Positions 16,729 to 27,600 of a DNA stretch of 64,000 nt are shown one piece after another. The stretch comes from Glaciecola petra (GTDB lineage Bacteria; Pseudomonadota; Gammaproteobacteria; Enterobacterales; Alteromonadaceae): NCBI RefSeq assembly GCF_031846345.1, contig NZ_JAVRHX010000001.1:1550001-1614000 (forward strand), written 5' to 3'. Position 1 is the stretch's first letter. The number at the start of each line of letters is the position of its first letter. A program made the position numbers and the translations under genes. The notes beneath the pieces are model-generated. The model did no database searches. It saw nothing but the letters and a program-made list of their open reading frames with translations, and was not told where the DNA came from.

Positions 16729-19700
16729 CTATGTCTGCGCACTTATCACACGCGATACCATGCCTTTACCATCTGCAATCATTTCGCGCGTGTTTCGGCG
16801 GAGTTTCAGCAACAATAAATAGCTCAACGGGACCAAGAACAAACTTGTCATGGTACTAAATATCAAACCACCAATAATCGCAATTGCCATGGGTGCATAA
16901 GGAGGGCCGTCACCACCAATACTTACATCGCCCAATGCCAAAGGCAGCAGACCCAATACCGTTGTGGAAACTGTCATTAAAATGGGTCTGACCCTTGTTA
17001 AGCAGCCTTCAACTATCGCATCTGGAACACTCATACCAGTATTGGCCAATTGATTGATTCGGTCCACCAAAACAATGCCATTGTTAACGACTATGCCCAT
17101 TAATATAAGCATTCCTATCATCCCCATCACGGTCATTGGGTTACCAGTCACTAAAAATGCCCAAAATATACCTGTAAATGAAAATATCAAGGACGTTAAT
17201 ACCGCGGTTGGCAATAGCAATGATTCAAACAATGCGGCCATTACAATATAAATCATAATTAAGGCTAAAATCATATTGGTCATCATAATCGACTCGTCTT
17301 CGTCTTGACGCTGGAAACCACCTTGCAGTGACCACGAGTAGCCATTGGGTAACTCAATATTTTGCATAACATTTTCTATGCGTTCTTTGGCTTCATCAAT
17401 GGTTAAATCATCTTCTAAATTTGCGCCAATGCCTAACGATGTTTGCCTCGCATTACGTCTAATTTGTGACATTCTAGGTAAAATACTAAGGTCTGCTACC
17501 ATATCTAAAGTAACGTTTTGTTCTTCGTTCCTAAACACAGTCAAATTACGTAAACTGTCAATCGAGTCTTGCAAAGACTGGTCATAGAGCAAACGAATAT
17601 CAATTTCGCCATCTATGTCGTTGCGGAATGTACGCAAGTTTGTACCGCGCAATGCTGTAGCAACAACATTCGCAATCTCGTTGGTATTTAGCCCAAACCT
17701 AAATGCCTTTTCACGATCAATCCGTAATTGTAATTCGTATTTTTGACCTTCAATGTCTGTTTTTACGTCAGCAAAGCCCTCTATACTGGCTAGCACAGGC
17801 ACAAGTTGGTCGGCAATCTCTATTAAATTTTCCGATGCAGGGCCAAATAAAGAAATACGCACACCGCCATCTTCTCCTTGGTCCCACTGAAACGAAGGCT
17901 TGGCTCTGGCGAATAGGGGGAAACCTTCGGTAATTTGTTGCTTAAGATCGGCAATGGGCATTGGCAGTTCGTCGTTAAGCGTAATGCCCGAGACCGCAAA
18001 ACCTGCAGTAAAGTATGTGTAGACTTGTTTTATATGAAAACGCTCTTGGTTTGCATATAAATAATCTTCCATTTTGTTAACCGTTTTTTCTACTTCATCT
18101 AGGTTATAGTTACCTTGAATATCGTAATTTAACCACACTCGACCCTGATTTCCATTGTTATCTTGGTCACTTTTTAGATTATTCATTGGAATAACAGTGC
18201 TGATAAGAATAACCACAGCAATCAATGCCGTTTTACCCTGGTTGGCGATTGTCCAGCGCAACACACCTGTATATTTTTGACTCAACTTACCCGCTTTCCC
18301 AGTCTTAGCCGCAGACTGACTTTTGGGTTTTATTTTTAACTTTGTACTCAATAAAGGAATTAAGGTTTGCGCCAGCAACAACGAAGCAAACAATGAGATA
18401 CAAATGGAAATCGCAACGTGCTCTAAAAAGACAGTTAGTTCTTCTTTCACACCTACGATATTGGGTAAAAAAACAATAGCGGTTGTCAAAGTACCAGCAA
18501 TAACCGCAAGACTTACCAAGCCAACCCCTTTTTTGGTAGCTTTTATCACATCGTCGGTTTTTTCGCGTTCCTGAAAAATGCTTTCTGTCACTACTACCGC
18601 ATTATCAACCAACATACCTACTGCTAACATTAAGCCCATTAACGACAATATATTTAAGGTATAACCCATAAAATACATACAGGCTAAGGTAATACATATG
18701 GCAAAAGGTACCGACAATACAACAAGCAATGTGGTGGCAATATTGCGTAAAAATAAATACAACACAATAATCGACAAAGCTGCGCCTATTAGGCCCGAGT
18801 TAATTAAGTCTTGTAACGAGGTACTCACACTTGTGGCTTCATCCTGCATAATAAAAACATTAATGCCATTAAATGCACTATTAGTTTTCGCTCTTTCTAT
18901 TTCATCCAAAACGGCTTCAGAGACGTCAACTAAATTTGCACCCGACTCCCTGAAGATATTCAGTCCAATCGCGTGGGTTTTATCGAGATGCCGCCCTTCT
19001 TGTGCCTCTGGTGTTTCAAAGTTTATCTCAGCGATATCACTCAAACGGACATTTCGGGTAATTTGTAAATTGGCAATATCATCTTTACTACGAAATTCTC
19101 CGGCAGGATTTACAGTGATTTTCTGGCCTAAGTCAAAAAACTGGCCTGCTGTCATCGAAAAATTTGCTTGTCTTAAAGTGTTAACGAGTTGGTTAGTATC
19201 AACATGCAACGCGGCAACTTTATCGGGGTCAAGACGAATAGATATTTGCTTTTTTTGCACCCCATAAAGCTCTACTCTTGATACCCCTTGCAAACGTTCA
19301 ATGGGCATTTTTAAGTTGCGATCTAATAATTCGTAGGCATTTGAAATGTCACGGTCACTCGACAGTCTCAACTGGAAAACGGGCAAGTCGGCTAGATTAA
19401 ACTTAAAGACCATGATCCGTTCAACATCGTCAGGCAACAAATGTCTAATAGCATCGATTTTTTCGCGGGCTTCAATGCTTTTTGCTTTTATATTTTCTTC
19501 CCATGCAAACTGCAACTGAATTTCAGCATTGTTTTCGTTTGATACGGAGCGTAAGCGCTTAATTCCAGCCATTGTTGCCAAGGCTTCCTCAACCGGTTTA
19601 GTGATCATTTTTTCAACTTCAGCCGGTGTCGCATCTTGATACGGAATTTGAATAAACAATTGAGGAAAATCTATCCCTGGAAACTTTTCTAAGGGCAACA

Positions 19701-19815
19701 AACGACTGGCGCCAATGCCCATCATCAACATAGTAAAAAATATCATTGAAATTGTAACTGGGCGTCTTAATGCAAAAGACGCCAAGGATGCACCAGCAGC
19801 AGCGAACTTATCCAT
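16729..19815 (-). CDS. RND efflux transporter permease subunit (second permease)
   Basis: This 1028-residue inner-membrane protein has the RND design: TM1 (about residues 15-35), a large periplasmic loop, TM2-6, a second periplasmic loop and TM8-12. TM4 carries GMLVDNAVVVTESIF, in which the first aspartate of the AcrB proton-relay pair is kept and the second is Asn; TM10 carries GIVVNNGIVLVDRINQ, lacking the AcrB lysine. This pattern is common in a HAE-type subgroup distinct from AcrB. The start at 19815 has GAGGAG 7-8 bases upstream and overlaps the end of the preceding permease by 8 bases, implying translational coupling. An in-frame start at 19842 is less likely. Substrates are unknown. 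Confidence 0.9.
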   Translation of the reverse strand: MDKFAAAGASLASFALRRPVTISMIFFTMLMMGIGASRLLPLEKFPGIDFPQLFIQIPYQDATPAEVEKMITKPVEEALATMAGIKRLRSVSNENNAEIQLQFAWEENIKAKSIEAREKIDAIRHLLPDDVERIMVFKFNLADLPVFQLRLSSDRDISNAYELLDRNLKMPIERLQGVSRVELYGVQKKQISIRLDPDKVAALHVDTNQLVNTLRQANFSMTAGQFFDLGQKITVNPAGEFRSKDDIANLQITRNVRLSDIAEINFETPEAQEGRHLDKTHAIGLNIFRESGANLVDVSEAVLDEIERAKTNSAFNGINVFIMQDEATSVSTSLQDLINSGLIGAALSIIVLYLFLRNIATTLLVVLSVPFAICITLACMYFMGYTLNILSLMGLMLAVGMLVDNAVVVTESIFQEREKTDDVIKATKKGVGLVSLAVIAGTLTTAIVFLPNIVGVKEELTVFLEHVAISICISLFASLLLAQTLIPLLSTKLKIKPKSQSAAKTGKAGKLSQKYTGVLRWTIANQGKTALIAVVILISTVIPMNNLKSDQDNNGNQGRVWLNYDIQGNYNLDEVEKTVNKMEDYLYANQERFHIKQVYTYFTAGFAVSGITLNDELPMPIADLKQQITEGFPLFARAKPSFQWDQGEDGGVRISLFGPASENLIEIADQLVPVLASIEGFADVKTDIEGQKYELQLRIDREKAFRFGLNTNEIANVVATALRGTNLRTFRNDIDGEIDIRLLYDQSLQDSIDSLRNLTVFRNEEQNVTLDMVADLSILPRMSQIRRNARQTSLGIGANLEDDLTIDEAKERIENVMQNIELPNGYSWSLQGGFQRQDEDESIMMTNMILALIMIYIVMAALFESLLLPTAVLTSLIFSFTGIFWAFLVTGNPMTVMGMIGMLILMGIVVNNGIVLVDRINQLANTGMSVPDAIVEGCLTRVRPILMTVSTTVLGLLPLALGDVSIGGDGPPYAPMAIAIIGGLIFSTMTSLFLVPLSYLLLLKLRRNTREMIADGKGMVSRVISAQT

Positions 19816-22800
19816 AAACCTGCTCCTCAGTAGCTTGCTCATCAGCTTTTGACACTACTTTATCGAAACGTTTTACATCAAATAAGCTGTATAACACCGG
19901 GATTAAGAACAAGGTTAACAACGACGCAAACAACAAACCAAAGATCACGGTTACTGCCATAGGTGTGCGTATTTCAGCACCATCGCCTAAGCCAATAGCC
20001 ATGGGTAACAAGCCAAGCACAGTGGTCGCCGTGGTCATTAAAATTGGGCGTAAACGGCTTTGAGCAGCTTCTATAATCGCTTGTGCTTTGTCGGTACCGC
20101 TTGCGCGTATTTGGTTTATGCGATCTATCAATACAATTGCGTTATTAACTACAATACCGGCGAGCATTATCAAACCAATAAATACAACAACGCTTATATT
20201 GGTACCTGTAGCGTATAAACCATATATTGAACCCGCGCAGGCCATAGGCACGGTAAATAGAATTAATAAAGGATGCAACAGCGACTCAAACTGAGATGCC
20301 ATGACCAAATACACCATAAATACCGCTAAACCCAAAGCTAAATACAAAGAGTTAAAGCTTGCTTCCATTTCTTCACTTTGGCCTGCTACTTTCGCAGATA
20401 AGTTAATCGGCAATTTAATGTCGTCAATTGCTTGTTGTGCAAGCGTAGTCGCCGTGCCTAAATCACCATATGCAAGGTTTGCGGTGATTAGCACAACCCG
20501 CTGTTGTCCAACACGACTTATTTCACTTGGCCCTACCGACATTTCAACATCAGCAACTGCCGACAATGGAATAGAAGGTGACTGCCCGGGATTAACTATT
20601 AACTGCGAAATATCAGCAACAGAATCACGTTGCTCAGACTGACTACGTACCAATATGTCTATTTTTTGATCGTTAATACTGAATTGAGTAGCCACTTCGC
20701 CACCCACTTTAGCGGATATTAGCTGAGAAATTTCAGGTGCATTTAAGCCCAATTGTGCCAGTTTAGAATGGTTAAATAGCACTTTTAACTCAGGGCTACC
20801 CGTTTGTAATGAGCTTTTAACATCAGCAAAACGATTGTTATTTTCTAATTCGGCTACCAGTGCATCACCATATAACTTAAGAGTGTCTAAGTTGTAGCCC
20901 GATACTTGTATCTCTAACGGGGTAGAAAAACTAAATAATTCCGGACGCGCGAACTTACTTTCAACGCCGGCTTGTTGCGACAAATATTCTCGCATTGCCT
21001 GCATCACTTCTTGTTCTTGTTGCTCGGTACTTCCGTCTTTAAGCACTACATTAAGTTTTCCCCAATGATCACCGCCTTGTGCAGGAGAAGCATTCATTAA
21101 GCTGCCAGTTCCCGACAAAGAGTAGGTTCTTTCAACATTTGGTAAATCACGGGTAAACGTAGACAATTGACTGATAACGGCGTCGGTATTTTCTAAACGA
21201 GACCCAGTAGCAAGATTAAGCTCTACACTAAATTCACCTTGTGACAACGAAGGTATTAATTCAATACCCAAGCGAGGTATAAGCATTACACTCAACACCG
21301 ACACTGACAGTATCACTCCTACAACCATCACTCTTGCTTTCATGGCCCAATTAAGTGCTTTGAAATAAGCGGCTGATGTTACCCCATAGAACTTATCGAA
21401 AACCCACAATACAGGTTTGAAAATATAGCCTAAAATGAGCGCTAAGCCTCTGAAAGTGCTGACTAACATACCTGTAATGACAAGTGGAATAAAATAGAAG
21501 ATGGTTTTAAACAGATATCTGAATGGGAGCTTAAAGTAATAAAACGCGAGTTTGAAAGCACCTTTTTTTGGCTTACTAACAGTGGAGCGAGGGCCTAAAT
21601 CAAGCGCATCACTTGTTGTATCATCTTGATCTGTTTTTTCTCTCGCCGCAAGCATTGGGATTAAGGTTAAAGCCACTAATAAGGAAGCAGCAAGTGCAAA
21701 CGTCACTGTTAACGCTTGGTCACCAAACAACTGCCCTGCGATACCATCTACAAACACTAATGGGAAAAACACGGCCATGGTCGTTAAAGTAGACGCAACA
21801 ATAGCCATAGAAACTTCTGACGTGCCAATAACAGCGGCTTTTCGCTTATCTGCATTTTGCTTTTTATGACGGTCTATGTTTTCTAATACAACAATGCTGT
21901 TGTCGACTAATAAACCTATGGCCAACGCGATACCGCCCAAGCTCATTATGTTCAAGCTGATATCGTAAGTATTCATTAAGTTGAAGGTTGCAATAATTGA
22001 TACTGGAATTGAGATAGAAATGATTAGCGTGGGCCATATGTTTTTTAAGAAAAAATACAAAACAAACATGGCTAAAATTCCGCCAACAATGGCTGCAGAC
22101 TTAACTTGGTCAATTGCACTACTAATAAATTGCGACTGGTCGTAAACCTGCTGCAATGAATATGTCTTTGGCATTTCGTTTTTAATTTTTTGCAAACGGT
22201 TAACCACCGCTTCGGCAACTTTTACAGTATTGGCATCACCTTCTTTATAAATGGCAATTTCTATACCTTCAAGGCTATCAAACCGGGTAATAGAATTCCT
22301 TTCTTTATATGCACTATTCACTTGGGCAATATCACTTAAGCGAATATTGCGCCCTTCTCTGGTCGCCACATATAAGTTGCGCATATCGTTTAATGATTCA
22401 AATTGATTGATGGTTCTTACCAAGTATTCTTGGGAACCATCTTCAACCCGGCCACCTGCCGTATTAACATTTTCATCTTTTAAACGTTGAATAATTTCTG
22501 CTAACGAAATATTTAACTGACTCGCGGTAGATTGATTAACCAACACATGCACTTCGTTTTCCAAGCCACCGCCAATTCTTACCGATGCTACACCTTCAAC
22601 CGACTCAAGCTTGCGTTTAATCTGTTCTTCAGCATAGGTACGCACTTGTTTCATGGTTTGAATGTCCATGATGTCGGCACCCTCAGTTTCGCTTGTATTG
22701 AGACCTAAACCATAACGCATGACAGGATCTAAACTTGGGTTAAATTTAAGTAGCAAGGGGCGTTTAACATCTAAAGGCAAAAACAATACATCTAGCTTTT

Positions 22801-23128
22801 CGCGCACTTCAATGCTTGCTAGGTCCATGTCGGTGCCCCACTCAAACTCAAGCACTACATCTGACTGCTCAGCTTTTGAGGCCGACACCAGTTTGCGCAC
22901 GCCTTTTACCACACCAACGGCTTCTTCAATAGGTGTGGTGACTAGTTGTTCAATTTCTCCAGGGGCTGCACCCACATAATCGGTACGAATAGTTAAGGTG
23001 GGATATGACAGTTCGGGTAGTAAGTTGATAGACAAACGGGTTAGCGATACCACACCAAATAAGATTATCGCTAAAGTAAACATCCACACAGTAACCGGGC
23101 GGTTTACCGCCACATTTATTAAATTCAT
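19808..23128 (-). CDS. RND efflux transporter permease subunit (first permease)
   Basis: This 1106-residue proton-driven transporter begins with the typical N-terminal NRPVTVWMFTLAIILFG membrane segment. TM4 has GLLVDNSIVVLENIDRH, and the late helix has GIVVNNAIVLIDRINQI. It is longer than the second permease mainly because of a segment at about residues 500-570 between the two halves, which contains an extra basic, aromatic-rich stretch that may be a membrane-lying helix. It begins 30 bases after the adaptor gene stops. The sequence differs clearly from that of the other permease, so the pair is more like MdtB/MdtC (a hetero-oligomer) than a recent duplication; this is inference. Confidence 0.9.
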   Translation of the reverse strand: MNLINVAVNRPVTVWMFTLAIILFGVVSLTRLSINLLPELSYPTLTIRTDYVGAAPGEIEQLVTTPIEEAVGVVKGVRKLVSASKAEQSDVVLEFEWGTDMDLASIEVREKLDVLFLPLDVKRPLLLKFNPSLDPVMRYGLGLNTSETEGADIMDIQTMKQVRTYAEEQIKRKLESVEGVASVRIGGGLENEVHVLVNQSTASQLNISLAEIIQRLKDENVNTAGGRVEDGSQEYLVRTINQFESLNDMRNLYVATREGRNIRLSDIAQVNSAYKERNSITRFDSLEGIEIAIYKEGDANTVKVAEAVVNRLQKIKNEMPKTYSLQQVYDQSQFISSAIDQVKSAAIVGGILAMFVLYFFLKNIWPTLIISISIPVSIIATFNLMNTYDISLNIMSLGGIALAIGLLVDNSIVVLENIDRHKKQNADKRKAAVIGTSEVSMAIVASTLTTMAVFFPLVFVDGIAGQLFGDQALTVTFALAASLLVALTLIPMLAAREKTDQDDTTSDALDLGPRSTVSKPKKGAFKLAFYYFKLPFRYLFKTIFYFIPLVITGMLVSTFRGLALILGYIFKPVLWVFDKFYGVTSAAYFKALNWAMKARVMVVGVILSVSVLSVMLIPRLGIELIPSLSQGEFSVELNLATGSRLENTDAVISQLSTFTRDLPNVERTYSLSGTGSLMNASPAQGGDHWGKLNVVLKDGSTEQQEQEVMQAMREYLSQQAGVESKFARPELFSFSTPLEIQVSGYNLDTLKLYGDALVAELENNNRFADVKSSLQTGSPELKVLFNHSKLAQLGLNAPEISQLISAKVGGEVATQFSINDQKIDILVRSQSEQRDSVADISQLIVNPGQSPSIPLSAVADVEMSVGPSEISRVGQQRVVLITANLAYGDLGTATTLAQQAIDDIKLPINLSAKVAGQSEEMEASFNSLYLALGLAVFMVYLVMASQFESLLHPLLILFTVPMACAGSIYGLYATGTNISVVVFIGLIMLAGIVVNNAIVLIDRINQIRASGTDKAQAIIEAAQSRLRPILMTTATTVLGLLPMAIGLGDGAEIRTPMAVTVIFGLLFASLLTLFLIPVLYSLFDVKRFDKVVSKADEQATEEQVYG

Positions 23129-23158
23129 GAGAAGCCTCTTGTTAGCTGTTTGCGATGA

Positions 23159-24286
23159 TTAGCTGTTTACAATAGATACAATGGCGTTGTCTTTCAGGTT
23201 TTGCTGCCCTGTCACAACCACTTGTTCACTGCCGGTCAAACCTTCAAGGACTTCTACAAACTTACCCTCTTGGTAACCCACGGTAATTGCTACTTTTTTA
23301 GCATTGCCTTCATCATCTATAACAAATACGTTAATTTTGTCATCGACAGTAAGCATTGCTTTGCGGGGTAATAGAGTTGCATTTTGCTTGGTATCGTAAT
23401 TTAAGCTAACTTGCGAAAACATGCCGGCTTTTAACTGGTTGTTTTCATTTGGCACTCGTAAAGTCACTTTAAATGTGCCTGTTGTGGCATTAATAACGGG
23501 GCTTATACGCTCAACAAAAGCGTTAACCATTTGTCCATTTAGGGCGCCTATAGATAAGCTTGCTTTTTGTTCTTTGTGAACACGCGATAACTCACGTTCA
23601 GGCAAATGCACAATGCCGTAAAGCTGTTTTTGTTGGACTATGTGGAACATACGTTCGCGTTGAAAAGACTCAGTCAGGTTACCCACTTTTGCATTGCGTT
23701 CAGCAATATAACCGCTAATAGGCGCAACTATTGTCGCTTCTTTAAGGTCTAATTCAGCGATTGCTAAAACCGCTTTTGCAGATTCGTACTGGGCAGTAAT
23801 TTTGTCGTAAGTGTCGTCACTGACTAATTTTTTGCTATACACTTTATTAATTTTTGCTAGCTCTTTCTCAATGCCTTGTAAATCTGCTTTAGCACGGCGT
23901 AGACTTAACTCGTAACGCTCTGGCTCCAAAGTAGCTAACACTTGGCCTTTTTCAACATAATCACCTTCTTCCACCATAATTTCTTGAATAATGCCCGATG
24001 CACGTGCAACTACAAAGGCTTCTTCTTTAGCTTCCAATACAGCGGTAGTCATATAGTTAGATGAAATATCTCCGGTTTCGACAGTTTCTACCTCTACCGG
24101 AATCGGGATCACTTTAACTTCTTCTTGCACGACTTCTTCGCTAGTGGCTTCAGCCCCTGCTTGACCACAGCCACTAAGAAGCGCTGCGCTGGCCAGCAAG
24201 CCGGCCACACAAAATACGCGGGCATGTGAAGAAAAATCGGTAAATAAGGCTAGACGTTTTGTTGAATTTGATTCTAAAGCATTCAT
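23159..24286 (-). CDS. RND efflux periplasmic adaptor (membrane fusion protein), lipoprotein
   Basis: The 375-residue protein links an RND permease with an outer-membrane channel. It has a lipoprotein signal peptide ending in LSGC, a barrel-sandwich/lipoyl half (VVARASGIIQEIMVEEGDYV), an alpha-hairpin around residues 110-170, the second lipoyl half (ATIVAPISGYIAERNAKVGN), a beta-barrel and a membrane-proximal domain with VVVTGQQNLKDNAIV. ATG at 24286 has GGAAA about 6 bases upstream; a TTG four codons earlier was rejected. It is the first gene of the three-gene efflux operon; no TolC-like gene is present here. Confidence 0.92.
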   Translation of the reverse strand: MNALESNSTKRLALFTDFSSHARVFCVAGLLASAALLSGCGQAGAEATSEEVVQEEVKVIPIPVEVETVETGDISSNYMTTAVLEAKEEAFVVARASGIIQEIMVEEGDYVEKGQVLATLEPERYELSLRRAKADLQGIEKELAKINKVYSKKLVSDDTYDKITAQYESAKAVLAIAELDLKEATIVAPISGYIAERNAKVGNLTESFQRERMFHIVQQKQLYGIVHLPERELSRVHKEQKASLSIGALNGQMVNAFVERISPVINATTGTFKVTLRVPNENNQLKAGMFSQVSLNYDTKQNATLLPRKAMLTVDDKINVFVIDDEGNAKKVAITVGYQEGKFVEVLEGLTGSEQVVVTGQQNLKDNAIVSIVNS

Positions 24287-24529
24287 AAGAGTTTCCAAGT
24301 GCGATTGTTTTATTATTAGCTATCGATACTTTTGACTTTTGCATTGATTGTGCCAAATTTAATTTCCATTAATATCAACAACTTAAATTTCAACTTTAAG
24401 TGGCCGTGCAGTTTTCACCAACAATTTTCGTCAATTTCGCTATTTGTTGGTCTCTTTATAAAACTTAGAAAAAAACAATTTTTGTTACAGTTTTTATCTG
24501 TATGTACACCGCATAAAACACGCCTTTTC

Positions 24530-24557
24530 TTGACTAAATAAGCCAATGGTTTATGTT
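24530..24557 (+). promoter_or_regulatory. candidate sigma-70 promoter for the Tricorn-like protease
   Basis: TTGACT (24530-24535) and TATGTT (24552-24557) are 16 bases apart, 69 bases before the start codon. The rest of the 339-base gap between this gene and the divergent efflux operon (24287-24625) is AT-rich and shows no other gene or clear repeat. Confidence 0.35.
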
Positions 24558-24625
24558 GAGTCCACACGAGGTGAATCAATCGCCTCTCGAACTATTAAAA
24601 TAACAAACACCATCCAAGGAATGTT

Positions 24626-27600
24626 ATGAAGCTCACATCTCCAATTGCTTTTTTACTGCTTAGCGTATTTTTTATTCAAAGCACGCCAGCAGCAGCCCAA
24701 GTAAATCCTGAATGGGTCCGCTACCCTGCTATTTCACCCGACGGCTCTACAATTGCGTTTACTTATAAAGGCGACCTCTACAAAGTGTCATCGCAGGGCG
24801 GACAAGCGACTCGCCTGACATTTCATAAGGCGCATGATTACAAAGCAGTTTGGAGTCATGATGGTAAATACATTGCCTTTGCATCCGACCGTCATGGTAA
24901 TTTTGATGTATATAAAATGGATGCTCTTGGTGGCAGTGCTACTCGTCTAACTTTTCATTCCGGAAACGAAGAACCTTACACTTTTACAAAAGACGATAGT
25001 GCAATATTGTTCAAAGCCCAACGCATGGATTTAGTCACTCATCGCCAACATCCAACAGGCAGCCAAGCCGAACTGTATAGTGTGCCGGTAACAGGTGGTA
25101 TGGTTGATCAAGTGTTTACTGTGCCAGCTGAAGATGTGCAAATAAGTGCCGATGGCAGTCAACTTGTCTATCACGACAACAAGGGTTTTGAAAACCCTTG
25201 GCGCAAGCATCATCGCTCAGCTATTGCCCGCGATTTATGGACCTACGATTTTGATTCTGGAAAACATAAAAAGCTGACCAAATTTGCAGGTGAAGACCGC
25301 AATCCTGTTTATTCACAAGACGGTAAAAATATTTACTATTTGAGCGAAAGAAGTGGCTCTTTTAATGTGCATAGCCTAAAACTTTCTCGTCCTTCTTCAG
25401 ACAAGCAGTTAACTGAGTTTAATACTCACCCTGTTCGTTTTTTATCGCGAGGTGGTGACACTTTAGCCTTTAGTTATCATGGCCACTTGTACACAATGAT
25501 AAATGGCCAAGCTCCACAAAAAGTCGCCATTAGCATTCGCACTCAAGACATTGACAATAATATCGCCATGGAAAGCGTGAATGGCGACATTAGCGAAATG
25601 GCTGTATCTCCTGATGGTAAAGAAATTGCGTTTATCGCCCATGGAGAAGTATTTGTTAGCGCACAAGATGGCTCCTTTACTAAACAGATAACAAATACCC
25701 CTTCGCAAGAAGCCTATGTTAGCTTTTCACCAGAAGGCGACTATTTGTTATATGCCGCTGAGCGTGACAACAAGTGGAGTATTTTTAAAGCATCAAAAGT
25801 GAGAGAGCAAGAACCCTTCTTTTATGCCGCGACGCTGATACAAGAAAGTGCTTATGTGAGCAACGACAAAGACAATTATTTGCCCAAAATATCACCCGAT
25901 GGCAAAAAGCTCGCCTTTATAGAAGACCGTCGCACTTTAAAAGTGATGGATATAGACGGCACTAATAGTGTGGAGCTTATTCCAGCCAAAGACACGATCC
26001 ACATGCGCGACGGCGACCAAACCTTTAGCTGGAGCCCAGACAGTCAGTGGTTATTATTCAATTATGACAAACTGCTCAATAATAGCGACGTTGCATTAGT
26101 AAAAGCCGATGGCAGCGAAAAAATGAAAATTATTGTGCCCAGCGGCTATTACGACAGTGAACCTAAATGGGCCAACGATGGCAAGCAAATTATTTGGTTT
26201 AGTAATCGTCAAGGCCTTAAAAGTTATGCTACCAGCGGCCGCTCGCAATACGATGTATATACCTTATTTTTTAACCAAGAAGATTGGGACGAATATCGTT
26301 TGGACGAGGACGAGTTTGCCCTAATGCAAGCAATTGAAGAAGCTAATGAAGACGAATCTGACGCCAAGAAAGAAGACGATGATGAAGGTAGTGATGGCGA
26401 CAGTACCAGTGAGGATGGCAAAGACGATGGCAAAGACGAAGACGAGGCTGTTGAAGCACTTAGTATTGAGTGGGACGGCTTAGACGAACGCATAGCACGC
26501 CTTACTATTCATTCATCTAATTTGCGCGACGCTGTGCTAAATAAAGAAGCCGATACACTTTACTATTTGTCGCGTTTTGAAGATGATTTTGACCTTTGGA
26601 CTACCGATTTACGCACTAAAGAAACTAAAAAAGCGATTAGTTTAGGGAGCAGAGGTGGCAGCTTAATGTGGGATACAGACATGGAAAATTTGTATTTGTT
26701 AAGCGGTGGTCGTATCAATAAACTGGATATCGACGGCGGTAAACAAAAATCAGTCAGCATTAATGAAAAAGTCGAAATCGACATGACCGCATTGCAATTA
26801 CATTCCTTTGACCACGTTTGGTTACGTACCAGCAAAATATTTTACGAACCTACTTTCCATGGTATCGATTGGGTGCGAATGCGCGAGGAATACAGACCAA
26901 AAGTAGCGCACGTCAGTAATGGCTATGAATTTACAGAGTTATTAAGCGAAATGCTAGGTGAACTAAACGTTTCTCATGCTGGTGCGCGTTTTAGGGTACA
27001 AGCCGATATTGCAGATAGTACTGCCTCCTTAGGGGTGTTCTACGATTATAACTTCAGCGATGGTATAAAAATTACTGAAGTCATCAACGGCGGTCCATTA
27101 GATAAAGCCAAGTTCTCGGTTGAGGCTGGCATGATCATTACGAGTATTGACGGCGTGGCCATAAATGCCAATCTGGACTGGGCAAAATTACTTAACAGAA
27201 AAGCCGGTAAATTTACTTTGTTAGGCATTAAAAACCCAGTGTCGGGCGAAATAAAACAAATCACCATGCAACCCATTTCTCTGAGGGAACAGAGCGCCTT
27301 GTTGTATGAGCGTTATGTGAAAATAAACGAAGACGAAGTACTCAAATTGAGTAAAGGACAGCTCGGATATGTGCATATTCCTGGCATGGGTGACGGCCCT
27401 TATCGCAGTATTTACAACGATATGATGGGTCGTTTTTACGATAAAAAAGCCATGGTGGTTGATACACGTTTTAATGGCGGTGGTGATTTAGTTGCAGACC
27501 TTGCTACTTTCTTCACTGGCGAAGCATTCTTAACATACGCTATTGAAGGCAAAGTAGTGGGCGGAGAACCTACCTCTCGCTATACCAAGCCCGTTATCAC

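Noticed and set aside
18698..19267. 189-codon frame on the plus strand
   Set aside because: Lies fully inside the second RND permease on the opposite strand.
26224..26493. 89-codon serine-rich frame on the minus strand
   Set aside because: It is the reverse reading of the acidic Asp/Glu tract of the Tricorn-like protease.
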